Shown: in pieces, positions 10,809-22,045 of the stretch
Position numbering within the stretch: position 1 is the stretch's first letter
Layout of the letters: each line of letters starts with the position of its first letter
Assembly: GCA_032622095.1 (NCBI GenBank)
Contig: CP136063.1
Location: 7,669,814-7,733,813 of the forward strand
Length of the DNA stretch: 64,000 nt
Direction: 5' to 3'
From: Siphonodentalium dalli
Taxonomy: Eukaryota > Mollusca > Scaphopoda > Gadilida > Siphonodentaliidae
Made by a program: the position numbers and the translations under genes
Notes under the pieces: generated by a model
Told to the model about the DNA's origin: nothing
Databases searched by the model: none
What the model saw: the letters and a program-made list of their open reading frames with translations, nothing else

Positions 10809-10951
10809 GTTCCTCTATATGTGTTCAATACATGGTATGCATTCCTCTATATGTGTTCAATACATGGTATGCATTCCTCTATATGTGTTCAATACATGGT
10901 ATGCATTCCTCTATATGTGTTCAATACATGGTATGCATTCCTCTATATGTG
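10809..10951. repeat. 32-bp minisatellite
   Basis: More than four tandem copies of TTCCTCTATATGTGTTCAAT plus ACATGGTATGCA. Since 32 is not a multiple of three, the array is open in several frames and gives the repetitive peptide seen in the overlapping ORFs; those are not genes. Confidence 0.93.
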
Positions 10952-11143
10952 TTCTACATCTCTGTGAAGTTCCATTCCGTACGATTGTGGATTTATCAAG
11001 ATTTTACCAAATTACCTGACCCACCCAAAATTGAATTTGTTTTGGGCAAACGTGCGTCTCCCCCTTAACCCTCAATCTATCTCAATTATTCCTAGGTGCT
11101 TGCCACGGAAAAAACTGAGGATGCAGGGGTGGTGGGGAGGGTA

Positions 11144-11246
11144 CAAATTATATCAGGTGAGTATAATTTACTCATAAAATTGTAACTTGATAAATCAAAT
11201 TGTTAAATTTTATATTATAAATTAGGTACTCACCTGATATAATTTG
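11144..11246. repeat. Inverted repeat with 20-bp arms
   Basis: CAAATTATATCAGGTGAGTA at 11144-11163 is mirrored by TACTCACCTGATATAATTTG at 11227-11246, with an AT-rich loop between. The right arm contains the minus-strand splice donor of the putative exon ending near 11235. Confidence 0.9.
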
Positions 11247-11330
11247 TTCTGGATATTCCTGATTGAACAGCTCTGCTACTGGCTGCATCCGAGGATCACA
11301 TTTCAGGGATTCATCCCCATGTGGAGTTCA
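11235..11330 (-). CDS. Putative internal exon, minus strand, inside the 3.5-kb transposon
   Basis: On the minus strand a short open segment reads ...TPHGDESLKCDPRMQPVAEL... then FNQEYPEQIIS and stops exactly at a strong donor, TCAG|GTGAGT. The 5' end is unclear: an in-frame TGA lies just before it and no good acceptor sits between, which suggests a small indel. It lies upstream (in minus-strand sense) of the 10785-10495 segment, and the two could belong to one spliced transposon gene. Confidence 0.4.
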
Positions 11331-12190
11331 ATATTTTACTCAACTATATACAAAACTGCAAATGTCTTTTCTAGATGAAAAACCGTGAATCCTTCACAGG
11401 TATAATGCTATCATAACAATCATGCATCTTTCAAGATGGATGCTCTCACATCATGAAGATAAAAGTTTATGAGGCAGCAAACTTCTTCAATGTTGATGTA
11501 ACCGTGCACGAGGGGGGGGGGGGTGTGATTACTAGTACCTCACAAAACTTATTTGGAACAAATAAAACTATCGTCATCAACTTATATTGACATATATGTG
11601 TGAAGGAGATACCTGTTAGTATCAGTAATGTAAATAAATCCGTTAAATGTATGTAGTACAGACTGACCAACTTGTCAGAGCATGGGACGGTATAGCCAAG
11701 TTTGGCAATTTATGGTAAAAGGTCCACCCAGGCAAATCAAATTGACCCATTGTGTTAATTCTGGTATCAACATGAGCGTAAATATATCCCCGACGAATTT
11801 AGTGAATAAAATGCGACATGAGCCAGCAAACTTCGACACAAAATTGATGTAACCGGTTACCGGGGGTGTTTGTTGACATCAGAATTTCCAAATATCCAAG
11901 CTACAAAAACATGATTTCGCACTATTTAACTTATTGCCATTGATCGGGGTTAGTCGATTCCTGTGAAAAACACTCTATTCAATTTGATCGAGTAGTTGTC
12001 AAAGTTATATACTTGCGTCTTGTATTATTAAATTAGGAAAACCTTTCCGATGTTGAAATGTGCTTTTATATTTTAAAACAATATCTCACAAACCGGAAAC
12101 ACAATTCAAAATTCCACTTTCTGTTTAGCCTATCCCTGTCCCTACGGGCGAGTAGCTGGAGTTGGGACGGGGTACCAGTCTGTGTTCAAG

Positions 12191-14032
12191 CTGCAGACAG
12201 AGTTTAGTCTCGGCGCCAAGAGATGTCTTAACGCTGCAGGCACGTGTATTTTTTTAAATAAAATATTTTTTTATAGAAGTGTTTTGTCAGTTACAATTCA
12301 TTCTGGCTTGACCTAGACCATTTTCAAACGAATATGGACATTTATGTTTCTCAGAATAATGCAGAATTAGCTGTAAACCTACAAAAATCTAAAATAAATA
12401 TGTATATAGGAGGTATCAAATTTGCTTCTAAAATAAATAAATACGACATTGCTTCACATTCCATGTAGGTGCTGGCATGCAGGGTAAGTCCTGTGTATGA
12501 GACGGAACCCAGGATGGAGATTATGTTGCGTTCTGGGACGAAAAGTATCCAAACACAGCGATCTGAAAATGACGAAATATCAAGCTGAAAAGTTTTCGCG
12601 ATCGCCGCCCTTTTTTTTTAGTTTTACGCTCGCTATATGTCATCAAAACTCAAATAAAATCACGTCATGTTGCATTATTATGGTTTAATTCTCCATTATA
12701 CAGCACAAAACATGCTTTAAGTGTCATTTTCCTCCTTAGTTTTCTCCAGCTTGGTTCTGCTTGGTATTTCTACGCACTCCTGCTTATCGCCGGCATGCAT
12801 TTACTATATGGGATATTTAGAACGGGCCTATAAAACTAATTAGGCTATAACTTTGTTATCTTTCATATTTTGCGTTAAATTTCAAACATGTGCCAGGGAC
12901 ATATATCCCGTCCGGAATGTGCATAAAAATTTCCAGTTTCTCATCGTATTTTTATTTATTTTATGCGACAAAATTGTCGTAAATGTCAGAAAACCACGCT
13001 GACCAGTCTATGTTTTGCGTTATGAGATAACGCTCGATGAACATAGTTCTATTGAGATTTTTTGTACGTCCTTTTATACCCCATAATCACTAAAATGAGA
13101 TGTCTCTCACCCACCACACGATTTGTTAAACGTGAAATGATAAGAAGTGAGATTGTTTTTTCGGTTAGCAAATACATTTCCGGATAAAACGGAGTGATCT
13201 TCATATCCCGTATATTCAGGAGATGCATGTTCCAATGATATATGTAATTTTTGTTTTGCTGGTTCAAAATATCAAAAATCGACATCCCTGTACCCCGTCA
13301 TTACCGTCACGCGCAAATTTGAAGCTATTAAAGTTGTCGGTTTGTTAGACGAAAATGAAACTTATAGATTTATATCAATGTCCCATGCTTGTGTCGAATA
13401 GAAACCAGGTCCACATTTGTCAAGTGCGTGGATAAATGATGATCACACTTACTCCGCTTATTTCTCGGCCAGAAATATGTGTTTTGAACTTTTGATAACA
13501 ATTTATTTGAGACAAAAACGGCTGCGGGCATTTCAGTCGGTGTAAACTTATCAAAGTCGCTGGGAATCGTGCATGGTTCAATAAGATCTAGTGATCATTC
13601 CTTCGTCCATATAGCCGGCCAATTGATGACTTTAATATTCCACTGTCCGATCTAACAACAAATTTGTCGAAAATGTCCAATTTAATGTCAGTTTGCATAC
13701 CAAGCTAATAAAAATGAACAAAATACGTTGAATACTTATAGGTATCATGTCTATGACACATGCATGCAGCCATGGCAATTGGCGAACATCTACAAAGCCA
13801 CATATCATAAAATGAGATTTTGTATGTTGGCCTTCCTAGCTATAGACAGGTAAATCTTCAAGGTCTCCATAATTACTAACATTTTACACTATGCTGTAAA
13901 TTATCCTGTAATAGTATATACACAAGACAGAAGTTATATTGTTCGCTTGGTTCAACTAGGATGTTTCACTATATTACACACTCACACCGTTGTAATGGTT
14001 TGCTAACAATAAAATCTTGATATCAGTTAACG
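12191..14032. other. Internal region of the older, outer inverted-repeat element
   Basis: Sequence between the nested insertion and the right outer arm. No transposase, RNA gene or long open frame is recognised. A CATGCAG|GTAAGT-like donor context occurs near 12491, but no coding exon could be assigned to it. Confidence 0.4.
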
Positions 14033-14321
14033 GTTATTCGTGAAACGGACTATAGGCCAAACCGGACGTAATCAATTACCCAGTAGTTCTTCCGAGCACA
14101 TGGCCTTGTGTAAAATGTCAACAAGAACGTGAAGATCCGGGTCACCAACATTAAACAGTTTAGAAATGTCCGAATAAAGCATTTAGATACACCGACACAG
14201 GGAACTTTTGGCGTCAACTGGTGGCGGGGAGTACTGACTGAAAATATATGGTGAGATAATAAGGCCAGCATTCATTGTTTAGTTGAAAAATGTTGTGAAA
14301 TAGATAGCTCAACGTAGGGTA
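14033..14321. repeat. Outer inverted repeat, right arm
   Basis: Reverse complement of 8326-8626; ends AGATAGCTCAACGTAGGGTA. Shared internal landmarks include TTCCGAGCACATGGCC and GTTTAGAAATGTCCG. The 73-codon minus-strand ORF inside the arm shows no recognisable similarity. Confidence 0.88.
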
Positions 14322-16360
14322 TAGCACAGGTTTTGGTAGTTTTATAAACCTTTTTCATGAGAATGATGTGACCGTTGTTGTAAATAAATGACCAGGTTTA
14401 TAACTAGAAAACCGGAAGTAGATCAAATATCCAGTGAGGAAATTGGAATTTCTTTCCTTGTAATACTATTTACCCTATCGACGTTAATTAACGGTCGCGC
14501 GTTCATACACATATAATTAACACTAGCTTTACTTACAGTGTTCGTCTTACTAAAGATTCTTCCAACTATTAGAAAGAAACAAAGGTTTTTTGCAACCGTT
14601 TACGGGAATGTTTATGTCGGTTGAGCACCCGCGTGACACCAGAACTTAGTTCCGGTTCAATTGGGACACACTAATAGTTGTAGTCCGAGTCCGAGACCGA
14701 GTCCAGTAAAATGTGTAGTTGGGATTTTCAATTTCGTTTATTGTCGTTAATATAATTCCAATAATGATGAATTTTGGTTTGTGGTAAGTTATGCCAATCA
14801 CAAATGAAAAAAACTAAACAGATAATTTGTAAGTCTTATGTTTCAACTTTTATCGACATTCCTGATTCGACCATGCAACGTGAAATCGGGTCAAGGGGAA
14901 ATCAGGCCTAGTGAATATAAATAGAACTGGTTTTCCTTGTAACTTCTATATTTAGTCGCACCGTGACCCATTCAATTAAACACTATTGGTAACAAAGAAA
15001 TATAGAAAGGAGAATTGATATATATATATACAACATAAAATCCACATAAATATGGCAACTTTATTTTTATCATTTTTTACATCAAAATATGTTTTAAACT
15101 TTTAATAGTCAATATAACATTTCAAGTTCTTGCTATTGACAAAGAGTGCCGGCTTAGTCTGGGCAGCTGGAACATCACGGGCTCGGCAATCGAACACAAC
15201 CGGGAGTAGCTAGTTCTGTAATCGAGTACAACTAAAGTAATGGTGCTACCTGAAACAGACGTAATATTTTAACAAATTTATTACTTCAAAATAAACATTT
15301 CAAGGTACGAGTTGTGGCAAAAGAAGGTAGTATTATATATCTTGATGTCATTAAGTATATATAAGCGTGTATAGTACAGACATTTCGGTAGTGTGGGTAA
15401 ATAAAAAACATGTTTTAAAATTTCGTGATTTCTGCTGCAGAATTACTTATATACCTGGACTTTATTCTTACTTATAGTCCTTTTTTTTTATAAAACTACC
15501 ACTGCCTGTGGGTATAAGGGGCGTGCGGCACTAGAAATGATGAAATACATTTCTAGTGCCATCGGGTCTGTACGACACCTTTATGTCCAATTTATTATTC
15601 AAACGGAAATGTTATACGGCGAATAACGTCGACAATTATGAAGATTTTGTGCACGTACATTTATACACGTAAGTTATAGTTGTATATATATGCATGGCGA
15701 TACACACAGCAAATTTCAGATGAATGACTGCCATAATAGTCATGTGCGCGAAGAACCTGACCTATTTTCGTGTCTATCTTGCTTTCCACGAGCGTATAAT
15801 TATCATCGTTTCCCCTTCCCGGCATATTATAACCCGGCAGTTGACCCACTGACCAGACCACTAATAAGAGAGATTGGTCCCCAGTCAATACGATCGTGTT
15901 CCGTACACAACAGGCCGAATTATTCAAAGCAATAAACGAGACAATTCATAGAGCATTCGCTGTGCACACACTGTTCATGTCACGATCGACGCCTGTGATG
16001 TATCGGTCAACATTGTCTGGTCATCCGCTAATAATTCCGCACAATATTTATGAGATTGAGCTAGATGTATATCGCGTACATATATGCATGTAACAGGCCG
16101 AAGCTCTTGGATGCAGTATTTTCGCATATTTAAATATACACATTGCATGAACCTAAATAAAATAGGCGTCGTTGGCGCTTGGATGAATTGCTAAAGACAT
16201 ACACTCCAAATTGATACCTAAGTTATATATTTATGCAGACTTCTGTAATTTCCATTATAAAATGGTTAACTTTACACACTTAATGTTATTTCTTCACCTC
16301 TCTATGTCTGAATCTCACACCTCTTACCTGAAACATTCATGCAAAACTCTTCAGAAATGG
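14322..16360. other. Non-coding AT-rich stretch
   Basis: No gene is recognised. A short hairpin GGCACTAGAAATG / CATTTCTAGTGCC lies at 15527-15560, and there is a small AGTCCGAGTCCGAGACCGAG repeat near 14680. Overlapping ORFs on both strands at 15661-16093 have no domain that I can identify. Confidence 0.4.
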
Positions 16361-16369
16361 AGGAATACA

Positions 16370-16371
<2 letters not shown>

Positions 16372-16406
<35 letters not shown>
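16372..16406. repeat. (TA)n microsatellite
   Basis: Run of about seventeen TA dinucleotides just upstream of the LINE relic. Confidence 0.95.
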
Positions 16407-16413
<7 letters not shown>

Positions 16414-16434
16414 TAGATATTAACACATAAGTTG

Positions 16435-18720
16435 TTGTCGTTGGTGACTTGAATTGTAATATATACTCTAAATATAGCTCTAAAATGTAATACGAGTTTC
16501 ACGTGGTCGAAATATAAGAAAGCTCGAAATCAAGTGAATAATGCCAAGAAACACGCAAGCAATGAGTATATGACTTACTTAGATGAATCTCTTGTTATGA
16601 ATAATAACCCAAAACAGTTTTGGCATGTTCTTAAAACATTTGTGGGTAACCATTCTAACCAAGGAATCCCGCCTCTCTCATATACAAACAAAATGTTCTG
16701 CGATGACAAAGACAAAGCTGAAATTTTAAATAGTATCTTTGTTGCAAATAGCTCATTGGGAATGAAAGCGAAATGTTTGCCAAATTTTGTTGAACGGATG
16801 AAGTTATCACTGAAATACCGATTAGCGAGTCTAAAATGTTTTAAATTTTGATAGATCTACCAACGAAAAAACCTTATGGGTCAGATGGTATTAGTCATCG
16901 CATGCTTAAAGAAACACATGCTACTGTATGCTAACCACTCAGTATATTATTTCAGAAATCGATAGACCTTTGTCAGTTCCCAGATGAATGGCAAAAAGCG
17001 GATGTTATACCTCTTTTCAGAAAAGATGACCAAAAAGATCCTAATAATTGTAGGCCAGTTTCACTCCTGAGCGTTCTCGGTAAAATATTAGAAAAAAAAT
17101 ATCCATAATAAATTACTTGAGCATTTACAAGAAAATAACTTGTTGTATGATTATCAGTCTGGGTTCCTTCCTATACATAGTACCGAATATCAGCTTATTG
17201 AAATAGTTCATAGTATGAAGGGTGTAACACTTGTGCGGTTTTTTGTGATGTGTCCAAAGCGTTCGATAAAGTTTGGCATGAAGGACTTTTACACAAAATT
17301 GAGAAATATGGGATTAAAGGCAAACTCCTTTTATGGTTTAAGATTTATCTTGGCAATCGCCAACAAAGGGTTAGAGTCAATGCCTGCGTCTCAAAGTATG
17401 ATTGTTTAGATTCCGGAGTGCCCCAGGGATAAGTTATCGGTCCTCTCCTATTTTTGCTCTACATTAACGATATAGCCGATAGTATGGAATCCAAAACGTG
17501 TCTGTATGCATATGATACTTGTCTAATGAAGAATAGTCCTGACCTAAACACTCGAAATCTCACTGAATAATGATATGATTAAGCTGAACAATTGGTCGAG
17601 GCAATGGATGGTGAAATCCAATCCATCAAAAACCAATCTAATATTTTTTGGAATACTAGGCCCGTGGTTAAATTCAATGGTGAAGTCCTGGAATACACCG
17701 AAAATCACAAGCATTTAGGCATTTGAACTGCAGAGTGATCTCAAATGGAATATGTGTATTGACAACACGTGTAAACGTGCTAATGCGAGATTGTCCCAAA
17801 TAAGGAAACTTAAATGTATACTAAGCAGAAAGACTTTAGAAACAATGTACTTGACATACGTGAGACCACTTCTCGAATATGCAAGCCCAGTGTGGTTTGG
17901 TGCTGCGAATTACCTCCTTAAAAACCTTAATGAAATTCAGTTAGATGCAGCCAGAATCGTGACTGGTTGCATTCGTTCTGTATCAGATGCCAGATTAATG
18001 ACTGAGGTAGGCTGGGATTGTCTAGATGACAGAAGAACCGTTAAACGGTTATCCACCCTTCACAAGATAATAAATAATAACGCACTTCGTTACGTAAGCA
18101 CCATCTTGCCCGAACGTTTCAGAGATAGGACCGATCGAGAATCAAAATATGCTTCTGATTTCCTTATCATTCGCTGTGACTCTGCAAGGTTAAAATCCAC
18201 TTTTTTCCCTGCCTGTACAAAGGAATGGAACACCATTAAATTAACTATTCGTAATCTCGCCCATGAGGAATTCGTGAAGCAATTGAAACATATGTACTAC
18301 GCGGGTACAAAGCTGAAGCCACCTTTGTATTTCACAAATGGGAGTCTTTATTTTAATATTATTCACACGCATTAACTTCGATGTAAATATAGTGGCCTAC
18401 AGTCCGATAAATTACACAATCATATCTTAGATTCCGCAACATGCTATGTGTGGCTTCCGGGAAGAAAATGCTAATCATTTGTTTTAATGTAACCATTATG
18501 CCGAATCTCGGTTAAGACTTAATAATAAGCTCATGCAATATAATATTAACTCTGTAGACATATTTCTTTATGGCAAACCTAACATATACTAACATATACT
18601 GAGAATAGTGATATTTTTAAGGCTGTACACTCGTATATCAGAGATTCCGGTCGATTTGAGAGAACCTAACACTTTGCCCATGCCATTTACACTTAAAATC
18701 TACTTATAATAGAATATATT
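16435..18720 (+). pseudogene. Dead CR1/Jockey-like LINE (non-LTR retrotransposon)
   Basis: Fragments in three frames reconstruct the usual order. VVVGDLNCN-like (16440) matches the end of an APE endonuclease; a linker (16534-16851) contains NPKQFWHVLK; the reverse transcriptase follows with PTKKPYGSDGISHRML, PDEWQKADVIPLF and NNCRPVSLLSVLGKILEK (about 16860-17100), QSGFLPIHST, DVSKAFDKVWHEGLL (about 17250) and SGVPQG (17415-17432). The catalytic box reads YAYD at 17505-17516 in place of YADD, so a catalytic aspartate is lost. Stops and frameshifts occur throughout. The product would be an endonuclease/reverse transcriptase. The family is placed in the CR1/Jockey group by motif order only. Confidence 0.93.
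17752..18375 (+). pseudogene. LINE C-terminal domain, longest open remnant
   Basis: A 207-codon open frame within the LINE relic. It covers the region after the RT thumb: LSRKTLETMYLTYVRPLLEY, then ASPVWFGA, AARIVTG and KRLSTLHKIIN, all typical of the conserved C-terminal segment of CR1/Jockey-like RTs. Remnants continue in other frames to about 18700, including CGFREENANHLF, a zinc-finger-like Cys/His segment. Its coding frame depends on the broken upstream part, so it is not an independent gene. Confidence 0.85.
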
Positions 18721-19117
18721 CTATATTTGTACCTTGTTTGCTATGTAATATATATCCCAGTTATGGCCATGTTAAGGCATTGAATAATTGATACATGCCT
18801 GCATTATCGTATTTTACTTGTTGCACGGGAATGATCACCGACGTGTTGATGAAGCATACACACACTCAACCCTCTCGTCACTGTACCGAACTTCCGATTC
18901 TACTCGACAAACGCCATTCTGTTTTTTTTTTTTTCCATATGTTGTTCATTATATATTTGTATATTATATAACTTGTGTGTGTTCGTCTTCAGTGTTAACA
19001 TTTGTCAGTGTATTATACTAGGGAGAGGATGGTATTCTAATTGATTACAGCACTTGTCTTCCAATCCCCTTTGTCATATATCAAATTATGAACAAATAAA
19101 ATATGTTTTAACAAAAA
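18721..19117 (+). mobile_element. Possible 3' UTR of the LINE
   Basis: AT-rich sequence following the LINE's last coding remnant. It contains AACAAATAAAATATG near 19090 and a short A run at 19111-19117, resembling a polyadenylation signal and tail. The boundary is tentative because no target duplication was identified. Confidence 0.35.
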
Positions 19118-19564
19118 AAGTACTCGCGCTAAAATTTTCCAACGAGCACGGAAGATAAAGCAGAATTCGAAAATTGCAAGAGAGGCACAGGGTGTTGAAG
19201 TAGGTCGTATGTCCAACAGCAGCCAATCGGATGCTTCAGTTTGTCCACGTGACTTTTGTTTTGTGTTTGTAAATTCTCAAATGTGTGCAATATGGTCGTA
19301 TCTCCATGTTAGTCACGTGATCATTTGGTGATTTAAATTTTGTGATTGTTGCACAAATATGTTATATATATAAAGAGGTTTAAGACTTGACACTTCCGTG
19401 ACCATGTTGAGTTGGCACTGTTGATGTAGCATGTGTGGGGGTTAGTCTGCACCATTTAATTCGGGTAAACGGCAAAATGTATGATTACTTTCTTGGAACA
19501 AACATACTAATGTCCGATAATTTTTCCATATATTGCACATTTCATCATTCCACGATAAATAGTT

Positions 19565-20596
19565 TTATTTGATCAGCGTTATGATTTTAAATAAGCGACT
19601 AACCATCGATATTTCCGTCATGCGCAGTAAGCTGCCAGTCTGTAAATATGGAATACTGACAACAAACTTTTTACCGGAATTCATTTCATGGAAGTGGATC
19701 AGGACATGTGAATATTCGTGGCTGTGTGTGCTTAAGGCTAATCCATGCGGCATTGCGGTGCGGCAAACGCCGTATTGAAGTACCTCTCCCGTTTCTCTGT
19801 TGCGGTATTCGTGACTAAACTCATACTGGTGAAACAAATTGAAATGGTTGAATTCCATGTTATTTAGTTTGTTATTCGGAGCCATCTATCGCTTATTATA
19901 GTCGATCCCTTATCTACGTATTTCTCTATCAATGGCAACAAATTTGTTTTGGTTTCGGTCTACAACTGGAACAAATGATGTAGGTATACGTTTCAATTTC
20001 GGCCATTCCGAAAATCCAAATGTTTTTCCTATGTCTTTTACCTCGTCCATACTTTGAAAATCTTTCGAATACGCTATCATCTATATGCATAGTGCCTTTA
20101 AGTTTGAATTCGCCACCGTTCAAAGTTTTGTATACGTATTCACGGTATACTTCCCTCACCCCCAATTGACTGTTGTTTTCTTGTAATTTATTCCAGCGAC
20201 GATGGCTGCTTGGATAATGGACAATATATGTTCAGATGTACAATATAATCATTAAAAAAACAAAAATGTCCGGGATGCTGATATGTGATCTGGAAAAAAA
20301 CTGTTTTTTCGAAAAGATATCTCGTGGGTTCTATTATTTTGCACCGCCATGTGTATACAGCCATCATTGAGTTTATATTTCTTTTGGAGATTGCAATACA
20401 CGTTACACTTATCGCACTTCATGTGTTGTCGGGTGACATCATCTCTACGCAACCATAATGTCACATTGATGAAAGTCAAAGCGAAGAGATCAAAGAAATT
20501 CCATGGATTGCTGAAGTCGCGAACATCGCAGCGTGATGGATTTTCCAACTTGTTTCGGAAATTTCCAACGGGATTTTGCTGATTATTTATCCGCAT
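19565..20596 (-). pseudogene. Decayed Merlin (ISXO2-like) transposase
   Basis: Three minus-strand pieces line up as one DDE transposase. The first (20596-20252) has a zinc-ribbon-like MKCDKCN...NDGC...RTHEISFRKNSFF, as in the ISXO2-like N-terminus. The joining region reads through a stop with helix-turn-helix-like sequence and continues to REVYREY. The second piece (20165-19929) contains GTMHIDDSVFERFSKYGRGK and NIWIFGMAEIET, matching the first catalytic Asp and the G-x-x-E region of Merlin. The third (19885-19565) has YEFSHEYRNRETGEV, possibly the C-terminal catalytic region, but this match is weak. Frameshifts and a stop make it inactive. Terminal repeats were not found. Confidence 0.75.
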
Positions 20597-20598
20597 TT

Positions 20599-20718
20599 TG
20601 TCGAAGGAGAAATTATGTGCTTGGTGTATTCAATATATAGTCGGAATAAATTGTTTGTGTCGAAGGAGACATTATGTGCTTGGTGTATTCAATATATAGT
20701 CGGAATAAATTGTTTGAG
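20599..20718. repeat. 59-bp direct repeat, two copies
   Basis: TCGAAGGAGAAATTATGTGC and following sequence to AATAAATTGTTTG occurs at 20601 and again at 20660 with one substitution (ACATT for AAATT). Confidence 0.93.
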
Positions 20719-20719
20719 A

Positions 20720-22040
20720 ACCACGTGCTATTTTCCCCCGGTGCCAATGATTTCTACGTGCGATGGTGGTTCGATGTATAGTCCGTGCATAAATATTCTA
20801 TTGAAATGTTGATAGGGTTTCTGCACGGGTATTGATTAAATTAATAACTAAACAATCCTATACTTCTTTGATATGATATATAGGGGTCACAACCTTGAAG
20901 CGATATCCATGCTTTCCCACAAAGGTTACCGTATATGGTCAGGTAACTAATAGGTGGGCGTGTTGAACTTATCATATGCATGCAAGTGCATTCAATTTCT
21001 ACCTCAATTTCCGATTAATAATTGTTTTCTTCAAAATTCGCGTGCAATACGTGAGTTATAAATAATCGAACTCGCTCTTCGTGTAGGCCATGACTCGACC
21101 GACTAGTTCTCTATCTAGATTCAGACATACTCTGGTGGCAAACTTCTATTTTTATCACCAAAGGGGGTGACTCGTCCAATCATCTCGCTGCATATATCAG
21201 ACAAACCCTAACTTATTGTTGACAGCTCCTCTCCATCCATGATTCGAAGGTCGCCATGATGGTAGGTACCCGTCTATTTGCCAATTGTGTTTTAGTCCAC
21301 CCATGTCTCAACATTTAAAGGTTCTTTGACCTTGTACATTTTCGTGAACTTAGTCATTTAGCAATGAATGTGGGGGCGTAGCTACGCAGGAACAGAAACC
21401 GGCAAACTTATAGCAAATGGGGATTAATTCAAGAATTAATAGGTCCGGCCAACCCGTGGCCTTACCATATTCGACGACTGTTTTGGACTAAAATCGTCGT
21501 GCAAAGATCTGAACAAAATTGCTTTGTAAATAATCCGACGGTCCCCTTTAAGGATTTTCCCGAGTAAAATATAAGAGGAACAACTCTATATGTTCTAAAG
21601 CTCCAAACATACCATTTTGGGTTATCTTTCTTGTAATAGGTGGATATAATATTTTCCAGCCGCAGTTCAAAGGGGATGATCTTTGAAATAACGGTTTCCT
21701 TCAAAATTTGAAGACTTGATATGATTATATCAACTAAAACATTTCAGAATGTCCTTACGTAAATATAATATAACATTGTCGTTCAGAAAGCGTTAATAGA
21801 GCTTACCCTAAAATAAAGCTTAATTGGCCACAAAATGTGTTTATCTGTCGAATTCAGCGCATGATAAACGAGCCCATGTGTCCGGAATTGTGACAAAAGT
21901 ATCTACCTTTGTGAGATTGCTTAGAACATTATCCAATTGATAAAACGTCAAACTTGATATCCAATTGTCATTGTTATTATCATTATTATTAGACCAAGTA
22001 TAAGTATATATATATCGGTAATTAAAGATGGATTATCTAT
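20720..22040. other. Intergenic stretch without recognised gene
   Basis: Short open frames only. The minus-strand frame at 21462-21704 (80 codons, starting MKETVISKIIPFELRLENII) has ordinary amino-acid composition but no domain or splice context that I recognise. Confidence 0.35.
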
Positions 22041-22045
22041 TTGAA

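Larger units (their letters stand above)
8649..12180. mobile_element. 3.5-kb DNA transposon with 0.7-kb terminal inverted repeats
   Basis: Left arm 8649-9361 and right arm 11469-12180 are long inverted repeats that start GACTGGYACC(C/T)GTCCCAACT-like. The direct repeat TGTGTTCAAG flanks the element at 8639-8648 and 12181-12190, supporting a 9-10 bp target duplication. Long terminal repeats and a duplication of this size are typical of Mutator-like elements, but no transposase motif was recognised, so the superfamily is an inference. The interior has a plus-strand exon-like segment (9755-9885), minus-strand exon-like segments (near 11330-11235 and 10785-10495) and a 32-bp minisatellite. Confidence 0.85.

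Noticed and set aside
10760-11068. 102-codon plus-strand ORF with repeated peptides
   Set aside because: It is produced by a 32-bp minisatellite open in several frames.
19565-19885. Independent 106-codon gene on the minus strand
   Set aside because: It is better explained as the distal part of the broken Merlin transposase, although that part of the match is weak.
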